The position numbers and the translations under genes were made by a program. Shown here piece after piece: positions 1 through 10,864 of a stretch of 64,000 bases of DNA. The notes beneath the pieces were generated by a model. It saw nothing but the letters and a program-made list of their open reading frames with translations, did not search any database and was not told the origin of the DNA. Numbering within the stretch: the stretch's first letter is position 1; each line of letters starts with the position of its first letter. Source of the stretch: Limnoperna fortunei (lineage: Eukaryota > Mollusca > Bivalvia > Mytilida > Modiolidae); NCBI GenBank assembly GCA_944474755.1, contig OX104123.1, positions 65,899,898 through 65,963,897 on the forward strand. Reading direction: 5' to 3'.

Positions 1-323
1 AAAGATGTTGTTTTAATATCAAATAAAAAAGTCGTAACAATAATTCCCCGCCTTTTACAATTAAAACATTGAAAATTAAATTAATGGTGAGTTACATGTT
101 CTTTAGTTATGTTACAATATGAACTCCCCTTGCGGGTCCCCAATTAATGTCTCGATGTTGTGTACACATTTGTTATCCAGTTTTCAACACACATTAACGA
201 TACCAAAAAAAAAAGAGTTTACTGGTAATAAAAACTTTAACGACCACCAATTAGTAGGATAGCTGTTTCAACTTAACTGTCAAGAAATAAATGTTGTAAA
301 AGGTGGAAATTTGTAAGACTTAC

Positions 324-367
324 CGATCAAGAAGAAGTTTGGCGACTTCGGCATTCGTTTCCAGCAT
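324..367 (-). CDS. Possible first coding exon of a gene running off the left edge
   Basis: On the minus strand an ATG at 367 opens 14 codons (MLETNAEVAKLLLD) that end two bases into the next codon at a perfect splice donor, CG followed by GTAAGT, at 323. The codon choice and helical, leucine-rich composition look coding, and there is an in-frame stop (TAA) a few codons upstream, as expected of a start exon. The rest of the gene would lie below position 1, so no family can be named. A CpG- and GC-richer block lies upstream at about 1020-1110 and could be promoter; the R1 repeat (493-1013) sits between it and this exon. Very short and unsupported by homology, so tentative. Confidence 0.3.
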
Positions 368-492
368 CAGCGTTGCTTTTTATTCCGTCCAACGATCATA
401 CTGGTCGCCCAAATACACACGGTTTTTGTTTAATCTCAAATTTGAGTCTCTCTTCGTTTTCTCTCAGAATCAGTCAATTTTCTCTTTGGACC

Positions 493-1013
493 GCCTCGTG
501 CGGGATCCGGGTGGCTAAAAGAATAGACCGCAGTCGCGCTAGATTGTCGTAAAAGGCGACTAAATAGCGCCCAGTACCCTGACCGGCGTGTCAGGTCGGT
601 TTGCCTAAAGACCGACTGGGATGTGTGCCCCAGGTGGTTGAATGGGGTACCCCTGGCAAGCTGGGGTTGTCAGGCCATAATACGGAAAACCTGACCGCAA
701 ACCATATTAGTGCACCGTGTTGGGAAAAATGCCACGTTCCCCGCACGTTAAAGAACGCTGCTGTAGTATTCGCTATGAGTAGGGATTTCGATCCCGCTGC
801 AGGAGGCTTAATTGCCCGACCCTATCCATCCTCCCATTTGCCAGTGGCAATCTAAAATCCGTTACCCCTATTTTTCCTTGTGTCCCTTCCCATTTTCATT
901 CATCATCATTTCATGTTCATTTTATCATCCATTTCATGTTCATCGCCTGAATATAGCTGAAATATTGCTGCTCGGGCGTTAAACACCATTAATCAATCAA
1001 TCAATCAATCAAT
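493..1013 (+). mobile_element. R1 repeat, full-length copy (about 521 bp)
   Basis: Full-length member of a family with five copies in this window. It starts with a GC-rich head (CGTGCGGGATCCGGGTGG), and ends with AGCTGAAATATTGCTG, GGGCGTTAAACACCA and a (CAAT)n tail. A 12-bp target duplication, TCTCTTTGGACC, flanks it (481-492 and 1014-1025). The direct repeats, tail and 5'-truncated relatives point to a retroposed, non-autonomous element. A 70-85 codon frame without ATG is open in most copies, but its likeness across copies is explained by recent shared origin rather than protein selection. Confidence 0.85.
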
Positions 1014-1856
1014 CTCTTTGGACCACGCTTCGCAACTTTCTCCAACTCGGACATCTTGTCAAGAACGTGCCTTTTGCGCGTGCGTCGGTAAAGTTCGCAA
1101 GGAGGTCACATGCATACGGAAATTTTCGACAAAATTATTTGCTTCCCAGCAAGTAATTTTTCGGAGATCAATTTCTTTGAATTTCGATAAAATTAACTTG
1201 TAAAACGGGAAATATTTATTATTACTTGCTTAAATATTGTAATTTATTATCAAAATATGCATTTAAAAAACAAAATAAAAAAAAATAACAAATATGCAGC
1301 TTATATTGCTTTAATATAGCCGAGGAGTTAAAAAAACAATGGTCCTTCACAACATGTTTTTCGACCTTCAGTGTCAATTTAAAACGTTTAAATCGTATTA
1401 AAGATTTTCTGTCAGTAAAGCGCAATGAAGACTTCGATCATCGCTGTACTGTTTTATATAGAGACTTAGTCGGAGCACATCCAGACACCACTCTTTTACC
1501 GCGATTTTCAGTTTTTGAAAATTTTGACTAAAAAAAAGGAGTGTCGTGTTACCCGAAACTCGCATATTTGTTTTGCTTTGGCAATACTGGGTTTGCGTAC
1601 GGGTCAATCCAATTCGTCTTCTCTCTCTCTCTCTTTAATGTCGTAACACTGACGTCTAGATTGAATCGTTCGTTAACTAGGTAGAAAATTTCTCATGTGG
1701 AAATTTCTCCATCGCCCCTAATTGGTCAATAAAATCGGAATGTACAGTTTTCAACAGTTTTGGGCGAGAGCCCAGCTTTGGTAGGTCGTCTGTCGAACCT
1801 GTTCTTCTCTCGTGTATGCAACAAAAGCACTTATTGCCTGGCGTATGACTTGTATC
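1014..1856. other. No gene seen; short (TC)n microsatellite
   Basis: A CpG-rich patch at about 1020-1110 may be promoter of the left-edge gene. There is a (TC)n run at about 1619-1635. Otherwise AT-rich with only short chance reading frames. Confidence 0.5.
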
Positions 1857-1925
1857 AATGATTATCCAAAGAGCCACCACACTCCAAGTAACTGGATAGA
1901 ATGAGTATTGGAGGTGAAAATTTGA
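1857..1925 (-). repeat. Split direct repeat B2 (element 3' end)
   Basis: A 69-bp sequence identical by eye to 2150-2218 and marking the 3' terminus of the retrotransposon. Confidence 0.85.
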
Positions 1926-2081
1926 GGAGCATCCAATTCCTGGAGTGTGAAACCATGGCTATAGAAAAACTGGGTGGGGTGGTGGGCAAAACATCAATAC
2001 GTTAGAACCAAAACCTTTTCCTAACTATAATCCCAGTCATAACTGGGACGAAGGTAAAGAATCACTTTCAATCCAAAACCT

Positions 2082-2149
2082 GACTGCGTTTCGAAGAATG
2101 ATTTAAATTGGTATATCTCGTGACTTCTCGTGTGATGTCACTTAGGATA
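2082..2149 (-). repeat. Split direct repeat A2
   Basis: A 67-68 bp sequence matching 8805-8872 at the element's 5' end. It directly abuts B1, forming the B1-A2 junction typical of Ngaro/PAT elements. Confidence 0.85.
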
Positions 2150-2218
2150 AATGATTATCCAAAGAGCCACCACACTCCAAGTAACTGGATAGAATGAGTA
2201 TTGGAGGTGAAAATTTGA
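2150..2218 (-). repeat. Split direct repeat B1
   Basis: Internal copy of the 69-bp B repeat, placed between the recombinase gene and A2. Confidence 0.85.
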
Positions 2219-2663
2219 TACGCAACGACACCCCCATGTTGTCTGAAACTAAATCGGTTGCATTTACCACAAGAAACCCCAAAACTTAAAATTCTCGAAA
2301 CTCACCAAAACTTATTAAAATAAACTTGCAACTCGGCACTTAATACACTCAACTTTCAGTAAAATCTTTACGAATGAGCCTTTAACAATATAACAAAGAA
2401 ATAAAATGTATGTTAACCCATGCATATTAACGCTAGCAATTTCAAACTAAAAGTTTAAATTTTAGATAAGTATTCGGTACATTTACTCCACAATCATGCA
2501 AGTGCACGTTCTACTGAGCACCAGCGGACAGACGCCAAGTAATGACAAATCCAGATAAAACACTTATAACACAAAAACTTTATTACAAAATAAAATACAA
2601 AGGAGATTACAAATTATGAACGTTTCTAGTCATGTTTACCACATTGAAAATAAGTCCAGTATA

Positions 2664-3974
2664 TCACTGAAACGCAGATGGCAGTTTGCTTACATCCCCC
2701 AACTCCGCATAAATATTGGTAGCATTTTTGGAATTTCGAGCAACCTCTTTAAACAATGATGCAACTGTGTTGTTCGTAAATGTATGAACCCTTGAATACC
2801 TCTCGTAGCTTTTCCGGGAAAACCAACCTACATGGCTCATTATTTCTTCACAAGACCCGAAACCTGATACAGCTAAAGTGATTGCGCACCCACCCCTAAG
2901 TGAATGTAGGGTCTCGCCCTCATCAATATTCAACGTTTTAAGATAAAGCTTGAGCCTTCCATACATTGTAGAGTGAGATACTGGCGATTCCAAAACCTTC
3001 TTCTTATTCCTGTCCAGGATTCTAAAAAGATGTCCAACCGAAAGATCCACTCCCAATTCTTTAGCACCAGTAACGTATTTATCGAGAGCAAAGACTGGGC
3101 AATTAGAATGATCTTCCATCCTCATGACATGAAATTCATTAACCTTACCGTTACCCAAGGTTTTCCCAATAGTGTGCGTAATAAGCAAACCCGAGTTATC
3201 TTGCAAACGCTTATACTCTTGCGACAGAGACTGACCTAAATCCGAAGCCCTGTCACCGCCAAAAAATTGAAGTTTAAAGAAGGCTTGGTCCCTGAGAAAA
3301 ATAAATTTACTAGCTGGACTATCAGCCTTCACAATCTGCGTATCAATGTGGAGTGCAATTTTGTACAACTTATCGTAAAATAAAGGCTTAGCCTGCTTGA
3401 CAACCCTATCTGATAAAGCCTGTTCCCGTTTTACCGCAGTAACATATTTTGCAACTTTTGAACTGCAAGCCGGATTCCCGAAAGAAAGCTCATCATTCCA
3501 TTTATCGCCCCTACCATAACTCTGAAAAACTGACTTAAGTTGACTGACCATAGTTTGAACTGTTCCTGATGCCAAGCGTAAAGGACAATTGCAGTTTTGC
3601 GAACTTAACTTTGACAAATTTGGACAGTTAATTTCATGGACTGAAGTCTTGCCCATGGTATCTTTAAAAACAAGGAATTTTCTTACATCCTCTGGACAAG
3701 CAGTACAAATTGATTTAGAATAATAAAGAAGAAACTTAGAACAATCTTTCTCTAATGCAGATTTCTTACTGCCATAAGGGGTATCTTCAACCAAATTATC
3801 CAAATATCTTAAGCGTTTGTCTATCACATAATCAAATGTTCCTAAAGACTGTGTGGGAGTGAAACAAAACTTCAATCCACAAGACTGACAAAATTTTGAA
3901 CCTTCGTCATTTGGATATGCACAAGATGGACAGGGAACTGCTGGTTTCCAAACTCGTGGGATTCCATAAGCAAC
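2664..3974 (-). CDS. Tyrosine recombinase of the Ngaro/DIRS element, with N-terminal zinc ribbon
   Basis: Expected to integrate a circular cDNA copy by site-specific strand exchange in the nucleus. The frame opens just after a TAG at 3977-3975 and gives about 436 residues. Near the N-terminus two CxxC pairs (CPSC, CQSC, about 13 residues apart) form a likely zinc ribbon. The catalytic domain holds the classic set: Arg in GGDRASD (about residue 242), HSLRGG (His/Arg, about 357-360), HVGW (about 381-384) and a Tyr in SYERY (about 390-393). There is no ATG near the N-terminus; the frame begins at TTTTAG/GTT, a good 3' splice acceptor, so expression probably needs splicing (see findings). No stops or frameshifts, so the domain may be intact. 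It follows RT-RNase H in another frame. Confidence 0.88.
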   Translation of the reverse strand, partial: VAYGIPRVWKPAVPCPSCAYPNDEGSKFCQSCGLKFCFTPTQSLGTFDYVIDKRLRYLDNLVEDTPYGSKKSALEKDCSKFLLYYSKSICTACPEDVRKFLVFKDTMGKTSVHEINCPNLSKLSSQNCNCPLRLASGTVQTMVSQLKSVFQSYGRGDKWNDELSFGNPACSSKVAKYVTAVKREQALSDRVVKQAKPLFYDKLYKIALHIDTQIVKADSPASKFIFLRDQAFFKLQFFGGDRASDLGQSLSQEYKRLQDNSGLLITHTIGKTLGNGKVNEFHVMRMEDHSNCPVFALDKYVTGAKELGVDLSVGHLFRILDRNKKKVLESPVSHSTMYGRLKLYLKTLNIDEGETLHSLRGGCAITLAVSGFGSCEEIMSHVGWFSRKSYERYSRVHTFTNNTVASLFKEVARNSKNATNIYAELGDVSKLPSAFQ

Positions 3975-3980
3975 CTAAAA

Positions 3981-6145
3981 TTAGAAATTTAACCGTGCTG
4001 CAAAAAGGTTAAAGCTGAACTTATATGGCTGATAACCATTTTTAGAAGGCGATTCAAAGACTCCAATATCCCCAATTTTTCCAAGAACTACAAAATCTTC
4101 TACAAATGACCACATTTTAGGCCACCAAGAAGGCAAAACAGTGAATTCAGGGAACACAAAAGTGCACATCTTGGGTTTCTGATCAAACAGCAACTGTAAA
4201 ACTGGAGATACCAGACAAAAAGGGGGGTAAACATAGGGATTGTCATCCGAAGAAAAATCTTGCGCCAACACGTTCACCGGAGACAAGGACGGGCAGGGGT
4301 AGGGAGTAAAATGCTTTAAAGGATTTCCTTTGATGTCACGCATTACATTAGAAGCAAGAGCCATAAGATCAATGGAATGTGGGCCAAATTTTTCCTGTAA
4401 AATTTCCCATGATTTAACAGATAACCTACAATCTTGAAGAATCAATAGCCTAGAGCCAGAATCCGCAGGATTCATATCAGTGGGTATATACTGCAAATGC
4501 AAATCAATGTTCTGCTTTTGGCACAAAACAAAAATAGACTTCATTATATCGTTTAATTCACTGCATCTTCCACCTTCCCTTTCCCATGATGCAACAACAG
4601 CCTGATTGTCAACTAACGCATCCACCCTATGATTAGCAAATCTATCGACTAAAGACAGGAGGGTTTTATACAAAGCGTCCGCTTCTTTTAAATGAATAGG
4701 ACGAGTATCATTTTGATCAAAGAAATCCCCAAGCTTGTTTTCCTGATTAACAACTGCAGCCCAACGGAAAGCAGAAGCATCAGTAGCCAACACAACCTGC
4801 AGATGTTTTTCACTTCGCCAGGGGATAAAACCTTCCCAACTATCAAGGAACTCCCAATGTGCAATTTCCTCCCTTAATTTCCCTTTGACTTGTATCATTC
4901 TACTATTTTTTATTGCTCTCCCAATTGCTAAGTTTGCTTCACGGTTGTACAACTTGGCTGCCGGTACAGCCAACATAAATGAGATGCATTTACCCGTAAA
5001 ACGCTGAAGACATTTTAAAGAAATTGATTTCTTAACCAGGATAGTAGTTCTAAGTTCAGCAAATGATTTCTTCTTCTTATCTGGTAGGACAAAAGCCTGT
5101 CGAATTGAATCAATAAGCATACCGAGAAAGATCAGTACCTGACAGGGTTCAAACACGGATTTACCGAGACCAATAAAATAGCCCAATCTAACAAGGACCT
5201 CACATACTATACAAAGAGATCTGTATGCTCTTGCTATAGAAGATTCATAATGGGTTTGAGCTTGAAAAAACTGAAGAATAAGTCTATCATCTATATATTG
5301 TAGACAAGGAACGCCAAGTTTCCTACAATAACCAGTCCCGTACTGTGATAAATGTAGGCACTTGCCTTGAACCCGAAAGGAATTGTATTGTACACAAAAT
5401 ACCACCCCCCAAACTGAACACCAAAATATTTTCTAGAACTTTCACTCAAAAATATATGATCATATCCAGATTTGTCATCTACAGACGTCATGAAGGAATC
5501 TTTTTCGACTAATCTAGGGACTTCCTTTAAAGTATCCAGTAAAAAAGGTTTGTCTACAATCCAAAGGTTCAAAAACCTTTCATCATGACATAAACGTGGT
5601 TTTGTTTCTTCTATTGTAAGAGGCATAACTAAGTGTGGAGGATCGATTAAACCTACCCTCCCCCAGACATACATGGAACCATTTCTGACTCTATCAAGTA
5701 AAGTGTTCTGAATAAACTCAATATGGTCTTGACAAATTGGAGAGTTTTGGAAAAACATCGAAGGGGGTTTGTCTGAATCAAACGACCGCCCTTTAAAATT
5801 ACCTTGGAAATGCCTAAAAAACTTTTCAACGTTCACCCCATTTGTTAACCAGTCTAAGACTTCTTCATTTGCGCCTATAAATTTCCACATGTCAAAATTC
5901 TTATGCAAACTGCCAGCCTTACAAAACTGTGGGTTTCTAAATGGTAATTGTTCTAAATCAAAATCACAATTCTCTGCATTGTGAAACTGAAATGGAGGCT
6001 GCAGAACTTCTCCTCTGTAGTTTACAAAATTTTCATCAGCTGCGTTCGTTTCAAGGTCATCTTTGGTAGGATCAAAAGAAATGTTCAACTCCCATTCAGG
6101 AATATCAGTTTTACAAACGAATCCTTTACACCTTTGTACAATTCC
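3981..6145 (-). pseudogene. Reverse transcriptase-RNase H of the Ngaro/DIRS element (one frameshift)
   Basis: Polymerase that would copy the element RNA into DNA. The first part (6145 down to about 5335) carries the RT fingers and motif A region (SVDDKSGYDHIF) and motif B (PFGFKASAYI). The second part (about 5335 down to 3981), in another frame, carries motif C (YIDD) followed by RNase H: LATDASA, EADAL and LVDNQAVV supply the acidic residues, and MNPADSGSR the last Asp. The switch of frame at about 5325-5340 is explained by a single-base indel between motifs B and C, so this copy cannot make the full enzyme. The frame extends about 19 codons upstream of 6088 to a splice-acceptor-like TTTTTAG/GG at 6146, with no early ATG. 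DIRS-type RTs carry RNase H directly behind the polymerase, as here. Confidence 0.88.
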
Positions 6146-6317
6146 CTAAAAAGAAAATACAGAGAAAAAGTTCTCCAACCCCCATTCCGCGTGACTTAAC
6201 GCCACTAAGGATTAGATTCCCTGGAATGGAAATTAGAAAACTAACAATACGTTCAAAAACTAAAAAGTTTTAAAGTATTCTAAACTTTGTAAAATGACTT
6301 CAGAAATTGAAGGTATA

Positions 6318-8042
6318 CTATTCTTTTTTCAACTTCGGGCAAGCATTAACATGATGACCGTTTTCCTTGCAAAAGAAACATGCACCTCTACCAACAGATT
6401 TCCTAGAAAACCTGGGTCGATACCCCTGCGGCTGACACGACTGACCATTGAATGGAAACCCTTGAAACAGACTATGCTGCACAGTAGGGCCATTGAAATG
6501 AGGTACACCGACAGGGCCACTAAATGGATAAGGAGGACAAGGGTAGGGAAAATACTGCTGACCGAAAACCCCAACCCCAGGATTGCAAACTTTGCCATCA
6601 GGTTTCAAATCTTCCCTATTTTCACGTTTACAAGATTTTTGCCAATCTGCAATAGTCGCAGAAATTTTTTTATCCTCAGACGACCCTAGTAGCTTTAAAC
6701 ATAGTCCACATATATCATCATGTGTTTCAAATTGTTTGCATGCCTGCAAGGCTTTATTATAAAAATCAGTTTCAGGATGATTGGCCTTGAGAGCGCTCTC
6801 AACTAATACCTCCATGGCGGCAATAAGGACACTAGCAGGTGTCAATTTGGGTCTTCCTGCCATTGCTCGGACGTTTTTTAATACCTCTGCTACCTTCTCA
6901 TTATCTTGATGGGCTTTCATACTATCAAAATTGTTTTCAATCTGTTTAAGCCTCCCTTCAATGTCTAACGTATTAGAATTACTTGCAGACGTAATGGTAC
7001 TAACCGGAGCTGGAGTTACAGCAACAGCCGCGGCTGGACCTGACCTTCCAGAAGCAGATGTCGAAGGGCCTACAAAACGACATTAGTATGTTACAAGATA
7101 CAACTCGGTATACTTATATACAATACATGTATCACAAATCTATAACTCATTCACAACATACAAGTGTAAAAGCAACAAATGCATATTCAAGTATAAATGT
7201 CGGGACGACATAAATGCCCCGCCGATGAATTATCCAAACTACCAAATTGTAGCTGGAATAAATTCTAGTAACAGATAAGTGTACAAGTCTTACGAGGATT
7301 CGAATTGCAGTCTTTCTAGAAATCAACTTAAATTTGAAAACAAAATATGCGACTATAACATACAATGGTTAAATATACGCATCATTTTAGCAATCGAATT
7401 CTAAAATGGCTAACAGTATACTACCGATCATACCTCATTAGTACACTTTTGGTTAAACAAAATAATGTCAAAATGTTCATAACAAGACATCCCTAAAGAA
7501 GAATAAACGTAATGATCGCAGGAACATAATTAATCTCAAAGTCAAGGTGACACTAAATGGTAAAATACTACCTGAAATTTAACAAAATTGACCCTGACTT
7601 GGCGCAGGTATTTAAAATGGTCGACAAATTAAATCAACAGCGGGAAAAGGCAGAAAAAATAAATGACAATAGCATTCCAGACGTTTCACTAAACACAATA
7701 TACCCGTTTACCTTGCTCTGCAGCATCTAAAGCCGATCCTTTCGGTCCCCCGACTAAATTAGACATCAAAATGGCTTTATGCATCAACTGCTGAGCATTT
7801 TCAAGGGTTAACTGTTTTCCCGCCAGGACAATTACATCCTTTAAAGCCTCTCCTGTCAGTTTTTTAAACTCTGCTAACAATTCATCTAAAGAGTAGTTTT
7901 CCAAGGGATGACCCTTTTTTAATCTTGCAAGGTTCTCCGTAGCCACGTCTGTTTCCAAAGACTTAAATTCTAGGATCAAAGGCAGTAAACCTTTTCCCAC
8001 CAAAGTGTGTCTCGGTTTTAAGATAAGGTGTGCTTCGGTCAT
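6318..8042 (-). CDS. Spliced gag-like protein of the Ngaro/DIRS element
   Basis: Structural, RNA-binding protein expected to package the element RNA. Exon 1 (8042-7712) starts at an ATG and ends after one base of a codon at AAG/GTAAAC. Exon 2 (7069-6318) starts with the other two bases after a textbook branch site and acceptor (TACTAAT ... TTTTGTAG). Joining gives an uninterrupted frame of 361 codons including the stop. The exon-2 part contains a Ser/Thr/Ala/Pro-rich linker, a helical stretch, a Pro/Gly/Phe-rich region and a C-terminal zinc knuckle of the CX2CX4HX4C form (CFFCKENGHHVNAC). No clear homology beyond the knuckle is readable, but position, knuckle and size fit gag. The intron (7711-7070, 642 bp) is inferred from consensus and phase only. 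Confidence 0.75.
7070..7711 (-). other. Predicted spliceosomal intron in gag
   Basis: Donor GTAAAC at 7711, branch-point-like TACTAAT about 20 bp before the acceptor TTTTGTAG ending at 7070. Both flanking reading frames join in phase 1 without a stop. Neither flanking frame is open across this stretch. Confidence 0.7.
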
Positions 8043-8369
8043 CTACAAGTAAATCAAAATGACATCTACATTTATTTGCACACAATTACAAATAACCTTT
8101 AAGTCAGAGATCAACACTGTCTCTAGCGTTTTAAATCAATACTTATTCGAGAACTCCTTAATCAAACAGGTTTTCTTAATTAGGCCACCTTACAGGTAAA
8201 TACATTACATAATAAACTATGGACGTAAACGAAACATAGCAACTTCAGAAAAATATAACAGACGACCAAAAAGTTCAGCGGCCATTTCTACCACACGCTA
8301 AACTAGTTCCAATTCTTCATTAAACTGCACAATTATACCTCAAACTCTCCTACTACGAAAATTAAAATA

Positions 8370-8670
8370 ACCAACAGACAACACCGTCCGTAACAACAAA
8401 TTCAAAACTTTACTGACGGACGGCAACATCCTTACTTCAAAATTAAAATTAAGCAACGAACAGCACAATCCGTATTAAAAAATAAATATAACGGACGGAC
8501 GACACCATCCGTACTTCAAAATAAAAATTAACCAACGGACGACACCATCCGTACTTCAAAATTAAACTTTAACTTACGGACGACACCATCCGTATTCCAT
8601 TTTTTTTTTAAATTAACCAAACGGACACCATGCCGTAAACTAAAAGTTTATCCAAAAGGACGCCACCGTC
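8370..8670 (-). repeat. Tandem repeats in the retrotransposon leader
   Basis: About six imperfect units of roughly 45 bp, each carrying the motif ACGGACGACACCATCCGTA followed by an A/T-rich spacer. GGACG and CGTCC-type segments within a unit are partly complementary, so small hairpins could form in the element RNA between A1 and gag. Confidence 0.7.
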
Positions 8671-8804
8671 CAAGCATAAATTGAAATAAAAGTAAAATAT
8701 ACTTACATTAAATAATTGGTGAAGTCGTTAACCAAGCAAGAGTTGCACGTGGCCGTTCAGTACCGCGAACTGAAGAAGAGGACAGGAGAGCGTCTGTCCT
8801 CGCC

Positions 8805-8872
8805 GACTGCGTTTCGAAGAATGATTTAAATTGGTATATCTCGTGACTTCTCGTGTGATGTCACTTAGGATA
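8805..8872 (-). repeat. Split direct repeat A1 (element 5' end)
   Basis: Outer copy of repeat A, identical by eye to 2082-2149, and the likely promoter-bearing 5' terminus. Confidence 0.85.
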
Positions 8873-10860
8873 TTAACATAAGACTTACCGCTTCTACGCA
8901 GTCAATATTCTATCTCTTACAAACGGCGTCAGTCGATTTACTTTACACACATCCATGATCTTTTAAACTCGAACCTATTTTAATATTGACTAAAATTAAA
9001 ATAATGAGAGGCCAATTTTCAAAAGAAAACAAAATGTAAAAAAAAATCACGTAACAAAACTGTCCTGTGGACAAAAATGTCAAGTGAGAATATTGTCAAG
9101 ATGACAAATTGTCCACATAACAAAAATTGTCAAAGAACAAAAAAATTTCCAGTGGTCAAAATTGTCGAGAGAAAAAAAGTCCAGTGGACAAAAACAAATT
9201 GACAGAATTTTTTTTGTTCTAAAATTAACTTTGGGATGTCAACATCTCTGCTTAAACCAGTGTAATTCTCTTATCCAACTTAAAGCAGTCAGAATCTCTG
9301 CTCTGCAAGTTAACTTGCATGTAATGTTAGGACTTCGCCCAGCTGTAACATGGAGGATTTTTAACATTTATTAAAAACAAAAAATATTTATTGTTTCCCT
9401 TTTGTAATAAATTTCGATAGGATATTGATTTGTATTTCTTATCCCTCTCGGAAGCCTCGGGTTTAAATGTCCTGCTCGCGCGCGATGAATCCTCAGTATC
9501 GGTTCCATATACTTCACTAAATGTCTTGTATTCACCTGCAAACTGATCTACTACTGGATCTGGGAGAAAATGCAAGTCTGCAAATAGGTACTCAGGGAGT
9601 GTTGGTGTACTTATTCTACAGTATGCCCGTTTACCAACTCATTGAAAGGACACTTTATCCCCTAAAAAAATATTTACTGCATATAAAAAATGAAAGACGA
9701 GAACAACATGGAATACCAAAGACTAAATGGTGGGAGTGAACTCGGTTGCTTTGCGAGTGTAAGCAGTTCCTGTTCAACACATTGTACACCATGTGGCTAA
9801 GAAAAGTCAAACGAGTTAATCAAAGTCAAGTAAAAACGGCAAAATAATGCTTCTGACAAGTAGATTGTTCGTTTGTTTTCATGTATACAGTGTTTGCAGC
9901 TATATCTGCATGGCATTTAGTTAATTTATGTTAGAATAAATTTGTATAATCTGTGACACAAATGTTCCAAAACATACACAATTATTCAAAGTTTATCACA
10001 TCTATGAAAGAGAATGGAAACAGAAATACAGTACTTGCACCCGTAAACGCAACACTTCGACTGATGGATAACTGATTGCTGACGGATTTTGAAACGCTGG
10101 CGGATCGCTGAAAACACCCGTCTAAAATTATGAATCCGTCATCACCTTGGTAACCGTCAGCGATCAGTCCTATCCAGAATACGTCAAGTTATTATATGCA
10201 TAAATCTGACAGTTTATTGACGGATACATATAACTTAATAATTTGAAGGTGAAACGAAATCCGCGTTATTTGTATTAATAAAATAAACGCAAGTATTTAA
10301 AAGAATAGAAAATAGAAATGTCTTTGAAAACAATAAATAAAAATATATAACAAAAAAAACAAAACAAAACAAAACAAAAATATTTTCTTTATATTATAAA
10401 ATTAGGCAAATTTATTTAAGGCAGGACAGCTCTGCGGGTATTGCCTTGTAAACCTTCGAAAAACTTCGTTCGATTTAAGGCACATCAGTAGCGACGAAGT
10501 AGATGTTTTATTTTCGTAATTCATTATTTCAGCAACTCGTGATTTCGGCTTTTTCTATTGTGTGACATGTTACACGTATGTGTGTCGTAAATATTTATCC
10601 GACCCGTCCCCCACTGAATAACATATTTATTTCACATTTAGCAAAGGGCATGGCCTCGTTTTGACAGACATGAATTTTACATGCAGTTAGAAAAAAAATA
10701 AGTTAATTTAATGTATGTCTGCATTATAAACACTTGTTGAACTGTTAAACAAGCATTGTTAATCAATATTGAAAAATATACAGCGATTCTTGTCGCAAGT
10801 TTTATTTGAAGTTAAATAAAAGTAGTTAAAAAGTATACTTACAATTACTCTGGACTGTTC
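8873..10860. other. No gene seen; imperfect simple repeats
   Basis: 9050-9230 has repeated AAAATTGTC / CCAGTGGACAAAA motifs with irregular spacing. 10345-10380 is an (AAAAC)n run. The rest is AT-rich with no coding signature. Confidence 0.5.
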
Positions 10861-10864
10861 GATT

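Larger units (their letters stand above)
1857..8872 (-). mobile_element. Ngaro/DIRS-type tyrosine-recombinase retrotransposon, nearly complete
   Basis: Read on the minus strand the element is A1 (8872-8805), a leader with tandem repeats, a spliced gag, RT-RNase H, tyrosine recombinase, then B1 (2218-2150), A2 (2149-2082) and B2 (1925-1857). Split direct repeats in the order A1-genes-B1-A2-B2, plus a tyrosine recombinase in place of a DDE integrase, are the hallmarks of Ngaro-like members of the DIRS order. B1 and A2 abut; A2 and B2 are 156 bp apart. A and B copies look identical by eye, so the insertion is young. No flanking target duplication is evident, as expected for recombinase-mediated insertion. 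The only clear lesion is one frameshift in RT. No hydrolase-type ORF, found in some Ngaro elements, is visible. Confidence 0.9.

Noticed and set aside
601..855. A conserved frame inside the R1 copies (also 26767-26976 and 27749-27958)
   Set aside because: It begins at TTG, not ATG, and its conservation equals that of the surrounding repeat DNA; the family is non-coding as far as can be seen.
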